NCBI RefSeq assembly: GCF_004402235.1
Contig: NZ_SOFS01000007.1
Location: 1-64,000 of the forward strand
Length of the DNA stretch: 64,000 nucleotides
Origin: Cryobacterium glucosi
Lineage (GTDB): Bacteria > Actinomycetota > Actinomycetes > Actinomycetales > Microbacteriaceae
Direction of reading: 5' to 3'
Notes under the pieces: model-generated
What the model was told of the DNA's origin: nothing
Databases searched by the model: none
What the model saw: the letters and a program-made list of their open reading frames with translations, nothing else
Made by a program: the position numbers and the translations under genes
Shown: positions 47,200-56,236 of the stretch, piece after piece
Layout: the number at the start of each line of letters is the position of its first letter
How positions within the stretch are numbered: position 1 is the first letter of the stretch

Positions 47200-47523
47200 A
47201 TGGTCGACCTCGTGAAGACGGTGTTGGCGTGGGTCCTTCTGCTCCCACGCAATCTGGGGGTTGTGCTCCTGCGCGTCTACCGCGCGGTGATCTCACCGCT
47301 GTATGGCGACGTTTGCAGGTACTATCCCTCTTGTTCGGCGTACGCACTCGGCGCCGTTCAGGAACATGGCCTTGTAATCGGGTCCGGTCTGGCTGCACGC
47401 CGGCTGGCCCGGTGTCATCCGTGGGCCGAAGGCGGAGTCGATGACGTTCCGCTGAAGCGCAAGCGTCGCTACGCCGTGACGTCGTTTGGATTTGTAGTCC
47501 CAGTGAGCCACGGAAAGGGCTGA
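47200..47523 (+). CDS. yidD: Membrane protein insertion efficiency factor YidD
   Basis: 107 residues. Family core VYRAVISPLYGDVCRYYPSC, SAYALGAVQEHG, GLAARRLARCHPW and GGVDDVP, with conserved Cys near 39, 45 and 71. It aids insertion of proteins by YidC, whose gene follows after 8 bases. The C-terminal 20 residues extend beyond the usual end. Confidence 0.93.
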   Translation: MVDLVKTVLAWVLLLPRNLGVVLLRVYRAVISPLYGDVCRYYPSCSAYALGAVQEHGLVIGSGLAARRLARCHPWAEGGVDDVPLKRKRRYAVTSFGFVVPVSHGKG

Positions 47524-47531
47524 CCCAAAGT

Positions 47532-48509
47532 ATGGACCTCCTAGGTACGATTCTCTGGCCTTTGAAATGGGCTGTCGAGCTCCTGCTCGTCGCCTTCCAC
47601 TGGTTGTTCACGACCGTTGGCCTCGGCTACAACGATGGCATCACCTGGGTGCTCGCGATCGTGGGACTCGTGCTCGTCGTGCGCGCCGCGCTCATCCCCA
47701 TCTTTGTACGGCAGATTCGCAGCCAGCGCAAGATGCTCGAGGTCGCTCCCCAGCTCAAGAAGATCCAGGACAAGTACAAGGGCAAGAAGGACCAGTTCTC
47801 CCGCGAGGCAATGTCCCGCGAGACCATGGAACTGTACAAGCGCACGGGCACGAACCCGCTGAGCTCGTGCCTTCCCCTCCTGCTGCAGATGCCGATCTTC
47901 TTCGCGCTCTTCTCCGTCCTCAACGACGCGCAGCACGCCAAGGCCGGCGTCGGTCCGCTCAACTCCCAGCTTGCGGAGAGCTTCGGGAGTGCGACCTTGT
48001 TCGGGGTCGCACCGCTGCACGAATCGTTCTCCACGCAGTGGGCGCTGCTCGTGGCCGGCAGCCCGTACAACCTCGCCGTGATGCTCATCGCGGCCACCAT
48101 GGTCGTCCTGATGACTGCTTCGCAGTTCATCACGCAGCTGCAGATCGTCTCCAAGAACATGTCGCCGGAAACCAAGGCGAGCCCGATGTTCAAGCAGCAG
48201 CGCATGATGTTGTATTTACTCCCGCTCGTCTTCGCCTTCTCCGGTATCGCCTTCCCGCTCGGCGTCATGTTCTACTGGCTGACCTCGAACATCTGGACCA
48301 TGGCCCAGCAGTTCCTGGTCATCCGCAACATGCCGACACCGGGCAGTGAAGCGGCCAAGGCCCGCGAGGAGCGTCTCGCGCGCAAGGGAAAGCTCATCGC
48401 GAAGGATGGCGACATCATCGTGGTCGAAGAGCCGAAGAAGCAGCAGCCGCAGCGTCAGCAGCCCGTCGGCAAGTCCCGCGCCAAGAAGCAGACCGGCCCG
48501 AAGAAATAG
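47532..48509 (+). CDS. yidC: Membrane protein insertase YidC (Oxa1 family)
   Basis: 325 residues with five predicted membrane helices and no large periplasmic domain, as usual in Gram-positives. The Arg of the hydrophilic groove is in VVRAALIPIFVRQ, followed by the coiled cytoplasmic hairpin QRKMLEVAPQLKKIQDKYKG. NPLSSCLPLLLQMPIFFALF and the C-terminal basic tail (KSRAKKQTGPKK) fit the family. It inserts membrane proteins alone or with SecYEG. Confidence 0.95.
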   Translation: MDLLGTILWPLKWAVELLLVAFHWLFTTVGLGYNDGITWVLAIVGLVLVVRAALIPIFVRQIRSQRKMLEVAPQLKKIQDKYKGKKDQFSREAMSRETMELYKRTGTNPLSSCLPLLLQMPIFFALFSVLNDAQHAKAGVGPLNSQLAESFGSATLFGVAPLHESFSTQWALLVAGSPYNLAVMLIAATMVVLMTASQFITQLQIVSKNMSPETKASPMFKQQRMMLYLLPLVFAFSGIAFPLGVMFYWLTSNIWTMAQQFLVIRNMPTPGSEAAKAREERLARKGKLIAKDGDIIVVEEPKKQQPQRQQPVGKSRAKKQTGPKK

Positions 48510-48584
48510 ACTGGTCCGAAGCGACTGAACAGGCCGAAGGGCCTGAACAGAACGACTGAGCAGAACACAGAAGAGACGGACATC

Positions 48585-49103
48585 GTGACTGAGAACACCG
48601 ACGTGATCGCCGCGGATTCCCCCGCGGAAGACGACTCCCCCACCCTCGATCAGCTCGAGAAGGAGGGCGACGTCGCCGCGGACTACATCGAGGAATTCCT
48701 CGACATCTGCGACCTCGACGGGGACATCGACATCGATGCCCGCAACGGCCGCGCCTACGTGTCGGTCAATTCGACGGATGCCGGAAGCCTGCGCCTGCTC
48801 TCCCGCCCGGACACCGTGAACGCCCTGCAGGAACTGACCCGCCTCGCGGTACAGAACAAAACCGGGTCGTTCTCCCGGTTGATCCTCGACATCGGCGGCT
48901 CCCGTGAGGCCCGCCAGGCGGAGCTCGGCGTCCTCGTGACCCGGGCGATCGAGCGCATCGCCGCAGGCGCGACGGAAGCCTCCCTGCCGCCGATGTCGTC
49001 CTATGAGCGCAAGCTCGTGCACGACCTCGTCTCCGAGCACGGTTACGTGTCGGAGTCGACGGGCGAAGGCCGCGACCGTCACACGGTCATCACCGCGGCG
49101 TAG
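48585..49103 (+). CDS. jag: Jag/KhpB-type RNA-binding protein (KH and R3H domains)
   Basis: 172 residues from the GTG at 48585. An acidic N-terminus precedes a KH-like domain (about 35-100) and an R3H domain (about 105-170, SYERKLVHDLVSEHGYVSES) with the Arg-x3-His spacing altered in the usual actinobacterial way. In other bacteria it acts as an RNA chaperone tied to cell elongation. It sits between yidC and rsmG, a standard arrangement. Confidence 0.9.
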   Translation: MTENTDVIAADSPAEDDSPTLDQLEKEGDVAADYIEEFLDICDLDGDIDIDARNGRAYVSVNSTDAGSLRLLSRPDTVNALQELTRLAVQNKTGSFSRLILDIGGSREARQAELGVLVTRAIERIAAGATEASLPPMSSYERKLVHDLVSEHGYVSESTGEGRDRHTVITAA

Positions 49104-49117
49104 TTTCACGTGGAACC
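49102..49117. other. parS: Degenerate parS-like site at the jag-rsmG junction
   Basis: AGTTTCACGTGGAACC matches the parS consensus TGTTTCACGTGAAACA at 13 of 16 positions. It contains the rsmG GTG start and overlaps the jag stop. Its binding by ParB is uncertain. Confidence 0.45.
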
Positions 49118-49748
49118 CGTGAACGACACGCTCGAGATCGAACCGGTCGTCACGGCCGGGCTCTTCGGGGACCGCATCGACGTCGCACGGGCCTTCGCGG
49201 CCAACCTCGCGACGCAGGGCGAGGAGCGCGGCCTGATCGGCCCGCTCGAGTTGCCCCGGCTCTGGAGCCGGCACATCCTGAACTGTGCGATCATGGCCCC
49301 GCTGCTCCGGCCCGGACTGGTCGGCGACGTCGGGTCCGGCGCCGGACTGCCCGGACTCGTGCTCGCGATCATTCGGCCCGACGTCGACTTCGTGCTGATC
49401 GAACCGATGGAGCGCCGGGTGGCTTGGCTGACCGAGCAGGTTGCGGAGCTCGGTTTGACCAACACGACCGTGACGCGCGCCCGTGCTGAGGACCTGCACC
49501 TTCCGCATCCGCTCGACCAGGTCACCGCGCGCGCAGTAAGCGCTTTCCGAACACTGATTCCCCTGACGGCGCCGCTCCTCAGGGCAGGGGGCGAGCTCGT
49601 GCTCATGAAGGGCGCTGGTGCGCAGGGCGAAATTTCGGCGGCTGCGAAGGAGATTCGTCGCTTCCACCTCAGCAATGTCGAGGTGATCACCCTCGGTGAG
49701 GGCGTGCTGCAGGACGTGACGCGAGTCATAAGGGCTACAGTTGATTAG
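49110..49748 (+). CDS. rsmG: 16S rRNA m7G527 methyltransferase RsmG (GidB)
   Basis: 212 residues; GTG start at 49110, inside a degenerate parS. SAM-binding motif DVGSGAGLPGLVLAI near 73-87, with LWSRHILNCA before it and RAVSAFRTLIPL later. It methylates G527 in 16S rRNA; its loss gives low-level streptomycin resistance in other bacteria. parA follows 85 bases later. Confidence 0.95.
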   Translation: MEPVNDTLEIEPVVTAGLFGDRIDVARAFAANLATQGEERGLIGPLELPRLWSRHILNCAIMAPLLRPGLVGDVGSGAGLPGLVLAIIRPDVDFVLIEPMERRVAWLTEQVAELGLTNTTVTRARAEDLHLPHPLDQVTARAVSAFRTLIPLTAPLLRAGGELVLMKGAGAQGEISAAAKEIRRFHLSNVEVITLGEGVLQDVTRVIRATVD

Positions 49749-49825
49749 TCCCCGATTGGCGTTTCGCACACGCGAACACGGATCGTGCATCACCCTCGGA
49801 TGGCTCTTCAACCGTCGAACGTAAA

Positions 49826-49841
49826 GGTTTCACGTGAAACA
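49826..49841. other. parS: parS site containing the parA start codon
   Basis: GGTTTCACGTGAAACA matches the consensus at 15 of 16 positions. The central GTG (49834-49836) is the parA start codon, so ParB bound here would cover the parA translation start and possibly its promoter. Confidence 0.88.
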
Positions 49842-50772
49842 ACCCGGCCAGGAACAGCACGACACCACGGCCGCACGCGGTTTTGACAGCAGCACTCCCC
49901 TCGCCAGGGAAATCACCGAGCTCACGCGCAGGCGTCAGGTGATCGCAGCGGAGAAGCTGCCCAAGCCCGAGCGCACCCGGATCATCACGGTGTCCAACCA
50001 GAAGGGCGGCGTTGGCAAGACCACGACCGCCGTGAACCTGGCAGCGGCCCTGGCCCGGCAGGGTGCCCGGGTACTTGTGATCGACCTCGATCCGCAGGGA
50101 AATGCCTCGACAGCGCTCGGCGTCGAACACCGCGCGGACACCCCGAGCGTCTATGACGTGATCATCAACGACGTAGAACTCGCCTCCGTTGTGCAGAGCA
50201 GCCCCGAATTCGGTTCGCTCTTCTGCGTACCGGCGACGATCCACCTCGCGGGAGCCGAGATCGAGCTCGTCTCCCTCGTCGCCCGCGAACAGCGGCTGAG
50301 TCGTGCCCTCACCGTGCACCTCTCCGCAATGACGGATCCCTACGACTATGTGTTCATCGACTGTCCCCCATCCCTCGGGCTCCTCACGATCAACGCCTTC
50401 GTCGCCGCGAAAGAGGTCCTCATCCCGATTCAGTGCGAGTACTACGCGCTCGAAGGCCTGAGCCAGCTGCTCAAGAACATCGAACTGATCGAGAAGCACC
50501 TGAACCCCGAACTCACGGTATCGACCATTCTGCTGACGATGTACGACAGCCGCACCAACCTGGCCAACCAGGTGGCGCAGGACGTGCGCGATCACTTCCC
50601 CGACCAGGTGTTGAGTACCCTCATTCCGCGCTCTGTGCGGGTTTCTGAGGCGCCGAGCTACGGTCAGAGCGTGATCAGTTACGACCTGAACTCGGCAGGA
50701 TCGCTCTCCTACCTTGAAGCAGCAGCGGAAATCGCCAGACGCGGTGCCCCCCAGACAGGAGAACGACAGTAA
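49834..50772 (+). CDS. parA: Chromosome partition ATPase ParA (Soj)
   Basis: 312 residues; GTG start at 49834 gives MKQPGQEQHD. A polar N-terminal tail of about 45 residues precedes the deviant Walker A KGGVGKTTT at 57-65, DLDPQGNAS and the IDCPPSLGLLT region. It forms a dimer on DNA and moves the ParB-parS complex during segregation. Its TAA overlaps the parB ATG. The start codon lies in a parS site. Confidence 0.96.
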   Translation: MKQPGQEQHDTTAARGFDSSTPLAREITELTRRRQVIAAEKLPKPERTRIITVSNQKGGVGKTTTAVNLAAALARQGARVLVIDLDPQGNASTALGVEHRADTPSVYDVIINDVELASVVQSSPEFGSLFCVPATIHLAGAEIELVSLVAREQRLSRALTVHLSAMTDPYDYVFIDCPPSLGLLTINAFVAAKEVLIPIQCEYYALEGLSQLLKNIELIEKHLNPELTVSTILLTMYDSRTNLANQVAQDVRDHFPDQVLSTLIPRSVRVSEAPSYGQSVISYDLNSAGSLSYLEAAAEIARRGAPQTGERQ

Positions 50773-51860
50773 TGGCGAAGAGAACAGGCCTCGGCCGCGG
50801 TATCGGCGCCCTGATTCCGATTCAGGACGACCCGACCCTCGCCCGTCCCGTGGACGTGTTCTTCCCGTACTCCCCGGCGGCGAAGGCGAGCGCGGCAGCC
50901 GCACTCGCGGCGGCGGGTGACAAGGCCGGGATCGACGCTGTCGGACTCACCGCGGTGCCGGACTCGGGTGCTCCCGCAGAGGACGGCCTGGTCGAGGGCG
51001 GTTCTGCTGTCGTCGAGCCGGCGGATGCGGATGCGCCCGTCCTCGTACCGGTTCCCGGTGCCCGGCTCGCGCACCTCAATCCGTTCGATATCGTCCCGAA
51101 TGCCGTGCAGCCCCGCAGCGTGTTCGACGAATCCGATCTTGCGGAACTCGTGCACAGCATTCGCGAGGTCGGTGTGCTGCAGCCGATCGTGGTGCGCCCC
51201 CTCCCCGATCAGCCCGGAAAATACGAACTCGTCATGGGCGAGCGTCGGTTGCGGGCGACCAAGGAAGCGGGCCTCGATTCCATCCCCGCCGTTGTCCGGG
51301 AGACCGCGGACATCGACATGCTCCGCGACGCACTGCTCGAGAACCTGCATCGTGCCCAGCTCAATCCGCTCGAAGAGGCGTCGGCGTACCAGCAGCTGCT
51401 CGCGGACTTTGGAATCACCCAGGACGAGCTCGCACAGCGAATTGGCCGGTCAAGGCCACAAATCACCAACACGATCCGTCTCCTGAAGCTTCCGGAAGCC
51501 GTCCAGGTACGGGTTGCCGCGGGTGTCCTGTCCGCCGGTCACGCCCGTGCGATCCTCTCCGTGGGCGATCCGGAAGGGATGCTTCGTCTCGCCGACAAGA
51601 TCGTCAACGAGGACCTCTCTGTGCGGGCGGCGGAAGCCGCGGCGACGGCAGTGCCGAAGGCGCAGGCGCCTCGACCATCGGCAGGCAAACGCCAGGGTCA
51701 CCTCGACGAGATCGCTTCACACCTTGGCGATCGCCTGGACACCCGGGTGAAGATCAACCTGGGCGCGCGTAAGGGACAGATCAATATCGATTTTGCCACG
51801 ATCGGCGACCTGAACCGGATTCTTGCGGTTCTGGGAGAGCCCGGCTTCGGGTCGAATTAG
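50772..51860 (+). CDS. parB: Chromosome partition protein ParB
   Basis: 362 residues; start overlaps the parA stop by one base. The N-terminal GLGRGIGALIP is the ParA-contacting segment, followed by an Ala-rich linker of about 80 residues, the CTP-binding domain (LVHSIREVGVLQPIVVR, MGERRLRATKEAG), the HTH that reads parS (GRSRPQITNTIRLLKL) and a C-terminal dimerisation domain. It spreads from the parS sites found next to it. Confidence 0.96.
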   Translation: MAKRTGLGRGIGALIPIQDDPTLARPVDVFFPYSPAAKASAAAALAAAGDKAGIDAVGLTAVPDSGAPAEDGLVEGGSAVVEPADADAPVLVPVPGARLAHLNPFDIVPNAVQPRSVFDESDLAELVHSIREVGVLQPIVVRPLPDQPGKYELVMGERRLRATKEAGLDSIPAVVRETADIDMLRDALLENLHRAQLNPLEEASAYQQLLADFGITQDELAQRIGRSRPQITNTIRLLKLPEAVQVRVAAGVLSAGHARAILSVGDPEGMLRLADKIVNEDLSVRAAEAAATAVPKAQAPRPSAGKRQGHLDEIASHLGDRLDTRVKINLGARKGQINIDFATIGDLNRILAVLGEPGFGSN

Positions 51861-51893
51861 ATCCCTCGGTCGAACAGGCCTGCTCCCCTACGG

Positions 51894-51909
51894 TGTTTCA
51901 CGTGAAACA
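51894..51909. other. parS: parS site (perfect)
   Basis: TGTTTCACGTGAAACA, identical to the consensus, 33 bases after the parB stop. Confidence 0.93.
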
Positions 51910-52023
51910 TCACGCACGCACACGCGTCAGGTGAGCCGATTCACTCGCGGAGTGCTTGGTACGAAATGACGCAATTGGCGCGCTTCATCACCGGGGCGCC
52001 TGGTCGACGCGACGTTCTGCGCA

Positions 52024-52039
52024 TGTTTCACGTGAAACG
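52024..52039. other. parS: parS site
   Basis: TGTTTCACGTGAAACG, 15 of 16 positions. Confidence 0.9.
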
Positions 52040-52065
52040 GTGTCACGAGACGCGAACCCCAGGTA

Positions 52066-52081
52066 TGTTTCACGTGAAACA
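52066..52081. other. parS: parS site (perfect)
   Basis: TGTTTCACGTGAAACA, identical to the consensus, only 42 bases from the previous site (start to start, four helical turns). Confidence 0.93.
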
Positions 52082-52186
52082 TAGCGTTAGACTCAAGCCA
52101 TTCTCTATATAACCGGTGTCTCAAGGGGCCACCGCCGTGCAGGGTGAATCACCAGCGTGCCTGTGGGGTGTGCAGAATGTAGCGCA

Positions 52187-52202
52187 TGTTTCGCGTGAAA
52201 CG
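52187..52202. other. parS: Degenerate parS-like site
   Basis: TGTTTCGCGTGAAACG matches 14 of 16 positions; the change is in the central CACGTG core (CGCGTG), so binding may be weak. Confidence 0.6.
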
Positions 52203-52246
52203 TGCTCTTGCGCGGATTTTCTGCCTCCCGTCATTTCTGGCGCGAG

Positions 52247-52262
52247 TGTTTCACGTGAAACG
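52247..52262. other. parS: parS site
   Basis: TGTTTCACGTGAAACG, 15 of 16 positions. Confidence 0.9.
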
Positions 52263-52413
52263 TTGTCAGGAAAGACGAGTGGGAACGCCGGTTCTGCGTG
52301 ATTTCAGGTCTTCAGAAGGCATCCTAAGCCGATTCCGGCGCTCCGGGAATGTCCGATTCGCGCCCCAAAGGGGCTGATTTTCGGGAGAAATGGACGATCT
52401 TGTCGGATCGAAG

Positions 52414-53373
52414 TCAGTCGACGGTCGCGACCGCGGCTCGCGCGAGTGACTCGTAGACGTCGCCGAGCGTCGCACCCGACGCTTCGATGGACTGGGGGAC
52501 CAGGGAGGTTTCCGTGAGCCCGGGGAGCACGTTGGCTTCGAGGAACCAGACAACGCCGTCTTCGTCGACGATCAGGTCGATCCGGGAGATGTGGCGGAGT
52601 CCGAGCAGTGTGTGAATATCGACAGCCGTCTGGGTGACGAGAGTGGCGATGTCCGCGGTGATGCGCGCTGGTGCGTAGAAGAGGGTCTCGCCGGCGTTGT
52701 AGCGGGCCTCGAAGCTGTAGACACCATTGACGGGCACGATCTCGACGGCGGGGAGGGCGACCGGACCGAGTCCGGAGTCGATGACCGTGACGGCGAGTTC
52801 GGTGCCGCGTACCTTTTCTTCGACGAGGGCCACCGAGTTGTAGGTGTAGGCCTCGACCATGGCCCGCGGAAGCTCGGCCGCGGTCTCGACGATGGTGACA
52901 CCCTGCGCGGATCCACCCTGGGATGGCTTCACGACAAGGGGAGTGGGAAGTGCCGTCAGGAGATGCTCGAGAACGCTCGCCGCTCCGAGGTCCCGGAAGG
53001 TCTCTTTGGAGAGGGCAATCCAGTTCGGTGTCGCGAACCCGGCGCGTCGGACGAGTTCCTTGGCCGTGGGCTTCGTCCAGGCGAGGCTCGCCGGACCTCC
53101 GCGGGAGCCGACGTGGGGGATACCCGTCGTCTCCAGGAGCGAGAGGAGCGCGCCGTCTTCCCCGGTGGCTCCGTGCACGACCGGGAAGATGACATCGGGG
53201 GCCCGGGTGGTGAGGTCGAGCAGGAGCCCCGCCTGCGGGTCGAGGAGGGTGACCTTGTGGCCGAGGCCGGTGAGCGCGTCCGCGACCCGACGCCCCGAAC
53301 GGAGCGAGATATCGCGCTCATGCGAGATTCCGCCGGCGAGAACGATGATCGCGAGGGGAGAAATATCGGTCAT
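52414..53373 (-). CDS. ddl: D-alanine-D-alanine ligase-like ATP-grasp enzyme
   Basis: 319 residues from the ATG at 53373 with AAGGAA upstream. ATP-grasp features: GGISHERDISLRSGR (substrate loop), VVKPSQGGSAQGV (ATP-binding), HISRIDLIVDEDG and FLEANVLPGLTETSLVPQ (metal and omega-loop region). It would join two D-alanines for peptidoglycan. It is shorter than many Ddl proteins (about 360), so it may be a second Ddl rather than the main one. The aminotransferase gene is 41 bases upstream on the same strand, likely an operon. Confidence 0.85.
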   Translation of the reverse strand: MTDISPLAIIVLAGGISHERDISLRSGRRVADALTGLGHKVTLLDPQAGLLLDLTTRAPDVIFPVVHGATGEDGALLSLLETTGIPHVGSRGGPASLAWTKPTAKELVRRAGFATPNWIALSKETFRDLGAASVLEHLLTALPTPLVVKPSQGGSAQGVTIVETAAELPRAMVEAYTYNSVALVEEKVRGTELAVTVIDSGLGPVALPAVEIVPVNGVYSFEARYNAGETLFYAPARITADIATLVTQTAVDIHTLLGLRHISRIDLIVDEDGVVWFLEANVLPGLTETSLVPQSIEASGATLGDVYESLARAAVATVD

Positions 53374-53414
53374 GATCAGGGATTCCTTGCTAATCGCTTG
53401 GGGTGGTTCGTGGG

Positions 53415-54734
53415 CTAGGAGATGTCGTTCGGCAGCGGGTTGAAGCGACCGGGTGTGCGGAGCGGATCGAGCGAGCCGGTTCCGGCGAACGTTTCGAGAA
53501 GGTCGAGCTCATCGCGGACGACGGTCGCGAGTCGACGGACGCCGACCCGGATCTCGGCAGGGGTGGGATAGCAGAACGACAGGCGGATGTTCTGCTGGCC
53601 GTCGCCGTCGGCGAAGAAAGCGGTTCCCGGCGTGTACGCGACGAGCTCCTTGACGGCGCGCGGGAGCATCGCCTTGGAATTGAGCAGCTGCGGCAGGGTG
53701 ACCCAGACATAGAATCCCCCATTGGGATTCGTCCAGGTGAGTTCGGGCAGGTACTCGTCCAGTGCATTCAGCAGGGCGTCCTTGCGCTCGTGGTACACGC
53801 CTCGGAAGGTGTTGATCTGGCCCTTCCAATCGGCAGTGGCCAGGTACTCCGAGATCACGAGTTGGCTGAACGAGCTCGGCGACAGAACGGCGGCCTCGTT
53901 CGCGAGCACCAGCTTTTCCCTGATCGCGTGGGGTGCGAGGGCCCAACCCACCCGGAAACCCGGAGCGAGGGTTTTGGAGAAGGTGCCGAGGTAGACGACG
54001 CCGTCCTGTTCGAGGGAGCGCATCGCATCCGGTGCCGGCTTGTCGAAGTAGAGCAGGCCGTACGGGTTGTCTTCGAGGACGAGGATGTTGTTGGCGCGGC
54101 AGATCTCGAGAATTTCGATACGCCGTTCCCAGCTCAGCGTGACCCCGGCCGGGTTGTGGAAGTTCGGGATCGTGTACAGGAACTTGATGGTCTTGCCTGC
54201 AACACGGAGCTGCTGGATGTGCTCACGCAGGGCTTCAGGGATGAGACCGTGTTCGTCCATGGGAACATGGTCGACCTCGGCCTGGTACGACTTGAAGATG
54301 ACCATGGCAGTCACGTAACTCGGTCCCTCGGAGATCACAACGTCACCGGGATCGAGAAAGAGTTTGCTGACGAGTTCGAGGGCGTGCTGCGAGCCGGTGG
54401 TCACGACGACATCGTCGGCATGGGCGCGGATGCCTTCGAGGGCCATGACCTCGAGGATCTGTTCGCGGAGAGCGGGTACTCCCTGGCCGGAGCCGTATTG
54501 CAGGGCGACGGGACCCTGCTCACGCATGACCCGCTCCATGGCGTTGACCACGAGGTCCGGGGGCAGCGCTGCCACGAACGGCATTCCCCCGGCCAGTGAG
54601 ACGACCTCGGGGCGGGAGGCGACGGCGAAGAGGGCCCGCACCTCGGAGGCCCGCAGCCCGGCGGCTCGCTCGGCGTAGTGGTGGTACCACGGGTCGAGGT
54701 TGTTACCGGCCTGGGAAGAGCCCTGTGCAGTCAC
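53415..54734 (-). CDS. PLP-dependent class I/II aminotransferase
   Basis: 439 residues from the GTG at 54734; the open frame runs upstream through trxA but that part is not protein-like. Fold type I features: TTGSQHAL, PNFHNPAGVTLS, EDNPYG and the PLP Lys near 256 in GTFSKTLAPGFRVGW. It resembles the 2-aminoadipate/MocR-like aminotransferases without the DNA-binding domain. The amino acid it uses is unknown. It sits between trxA and ddl, and its conserved place near the origin is common in Microbacteriaceae. Confidence 0.85.
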   Translation of the reverse strand: MTAQGSSQAGNNLDPWYHHYAERAAGLRASEVRALFAVASRPEVVSLAGGMPFVAALPPDLVVNAMERVMREQGPVALQYGSGQGVPALREQILEVMALEGIRAHADDVVVTTGSQHALELVSKLFLDPGDVVISEGPSYVTAMVIFKSYQAEVDHVPMDEHGLIPEALREHIQQLRVAGKTIKFLYTIPNFHNPAGVTLSWERRIEILEICRANNILVLEDNPYGLLYFDKPAPDAMRSLEQDGVVYLGTFSKTLAPGFRVGWALAPHAIREKLVLANEAAVLSPSSFSQLVISEYLATADWKGQINTFRGVYHERKDALLNALDEYLPELTWTNPNGGFYVWVTLPQLLNSKAMLPRAVKELVAYTPGTAFFADGDGQQNIRLSFCYPTPAEIRVGVRRLATVVRDELDLLETFAGTGSLDPLRTPGRFNPLPNDIS

Positions 54735-54782
54735 GTCACATCCGTTCTGGTGAGGGTTCAATCGTAGGCCCACCCGGATACG

Positions 54783-54817
54783 ACGAAGCCCGCCCGACGG
54801 TGCCGGGCGGGCTTCGT
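54783..54817. terminator. Hairpin after trxA
   Basis: A 14-bp perfect stem (54783-54796 with 54804-54817, ACGAAGCCCGCCCG, loop ACGGTGC) lies between the trxA stop and the aminotransferase start. It lacks a long U tract but probably ends the trxBA transcript. Confidence 0.65.
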
Positions 54818-54833
54818 TCATCTCTACGTCCGG

Positions 54834-54849
54834 TGTTTCACGTGAAACC
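54834..54849. other. parS: parS site downstream of trxA
   Basis: TGTTTCACGTGAAACC, 15 of 16 positions, 23 bases past the trxA stop. The outermost parS of the cluster. Confidence 0.88.
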
Positions 54850-54871
54850 GACCGAAGCGGGGAGAGGGCCT

Positions 54872-55195
54872 CTAGGCCAGGTATGCGGCCAGGTCGGAAA
54901 CGAGGACGACCTTCGGCTTGGCGCCGATGACGGTCTTGACGACCTCGCCCTTCTGGAACACCTTCATGGCCGGGATCGACGTGATCTGGTATTTCGCGGC
55001 GAGGGCGGGGAAGTCGTCGACGTTGAGCTTGACGATGTCGAGCTTGTCGGCGTGCTCTGCGGCGATCTGGTCCAGGATGGGGCTGACGGCGCGGCAGGGG
55101 CCACACCATTCCGCCCAGAAGTCCACGAGGACGGTCTTCTCGTTGTTGATGACTTCCTGGTCGAAAGTCGCGTCGGTAACGGCGCGTGCGGACAT
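54872..55195 (-). CDS. trxA: Thioredoxin
   Basis: 107 residues with the active site WCGPC (Cys31, Cys34) and cis-Pro in TSIPAMKVF. It reduces disulfides in cytoplasmic proteins and is recharged by the thioredoxin reductase encoded 9 bases upstream. A SigR-type promoter before trxB probably drives both. Confidence 0.96.
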   Translation of the reverse strand: MSARAVTDATFDQEVINNEKTVLVDFWAEWCGPCRAVSPILDQIAAEHADKLDIVKLNVDDFPALAAKYQITSIPAMKVFQKGEVVKTVIGAKPKVVLVSDLAAYLA

Positions 55196-55204
55196 GTGTG
55201 CTCC

Positions 55205-56179
55205 TTAGTTGGTGGCTGTTGCGAATGTGGAGTCGCCGGCGCTGGCCAGCAGTTCCGCGGGGAGGGAAGCGAGGTAGTGCTCCGCGTCGAGCGCAGCCAC
55301 GGTGCCGGAGGCGGCCGCGGTCACGGCCTGGCGGTAGTGCGGGTCGATGACGTCGCCGGCGGCGAAGACGCCCGCCTGGCTGGTCAGGGAGGATCGTCCA
55401 GCGACGGCGATCGTGCCGTCCGTCGTGAGATCGAGCTGCTTGTGGACGAGGTGGGTGCGCGGGTCATTGCCGATGGCGACGAAGACCCCTCCGACGGGAA
55501 GGATGCTTTCGGCGCCGGAAACCGTGTCGCGCAGAACCAGGCCGTCGACGGCATCCGTGCCCGTGATGCCGGAGACCGTCGAGTTCCAGACGAACTCGAT
55601 CTTCGGGTTGGCGAAGGCGCGATCCTGCATGATCTTGGAGGCGCGCAGGGTGTCCTTGCGGTGCACAACGTAGACCTTGCTCGCGAACCGGGTGAGGAAG
55701 GTGGCTTCCTCCATGGCGGAGTCGCCGCCGCCGATCACGGCAATCTCCTTCTCTTTGAAGAAGAAGCCGTCGCAGGTCGCACACCAGGAGACGCCGCGCC
55801 CCGAGAGGCGCTCTTCGTCTTCGAGACCGAGCTTGCGGTATGCGGAACCGGTCGCGAAGATCACGGTCAGGGCCTCGTGGGTCTCGCCGGAACCGAGCGT
55901 GACGGTCTTGACCGCGCCGGTGAGGTCGAGTTCGGTGACGTCGTCGTAGACGACCTCGGTGCCGAAGCGTTCGGCCTGCTCCTGCATCTTCTGCATGAGG
56001 TCGGGGCCCTGGACACCCTCGGGGAAGCCGGGGAAGTTCTCGACCTCGGTCGTGTTCATCAGCTCGCCGCCGGCCTCGACCGAGCTCGCGATGAGGAGCG
56101 GTTTGAGGTTGGCGCGCGCGGCGTAAATGGCGGCCGTGAATCCGGCAGGGCCGGAGCCGATGATGATGATCTGACGCAC
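55205..56179 (-). CDS. trxB: Thioredoxin reductase (NADPH)
   Basis: 324 residues from the GTG at 56179, with AAGGAG upstream. The FAD-binding GSGPAGFTAAIYAARA lies at 8-23, the redox pair CATC at 133-136, the NADPH motif GGGDSAMEEA near 152-161 and GVFAAGDV in the C-terminal FAD part. It passes electrons from NADPH to TrxA. First gene of trxBA. Confidence 0.96.
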   Translation of the reverse strand: MRQIIIIGSGPAGFTAAIYAARANLKPLLIASSVEAGGELMNTTEVENFPGFPEGVQGPDLMQKMQEQAERFGTEVVYDDVTELDLTGAVKTVTLGSGETHEALTVIFATGSAYRKLGLEDEERLSGRGVSWCATCDGFFFKEKEIAVIGGGDSAMEEATFLTRFASKVYVVHRKDTLRASKIMQDRAFANPKIEFVWNSTVSGITGTDAVDGLVLRDTVSGAESILPVGGVFVAIGNDPRTHLVHKQLDLTTDGTIAVAGRSSLTSQAGVFAAGDVIDPHYRQAVTAAASGTVAALDAEHYLASLPAELLASAGDSTFATATN

Positions 56180-56236
56180 GCGTAGACTCCTTCGCAGTGG
56201 GGGCAGGGCAGGTGTGGCTGCCTCGCTGCCGGGTAC

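Larger units (their letters stand above)
51861..52413. other. parS-rich intergenic region after parB
   Basis: 553 bases between the convergent parB and ddl genes. It holds five parS or parS-like sites listed separately and no gene that I can support. Confidence 0.75.

Noticed and set aside
52116-52301. Open frame of 61 codons after parB
   Set aside because: Its sequence contains two copies of a VSRET peptide that is only the translation of parS sites; no ribosome site and no protein-like composition.
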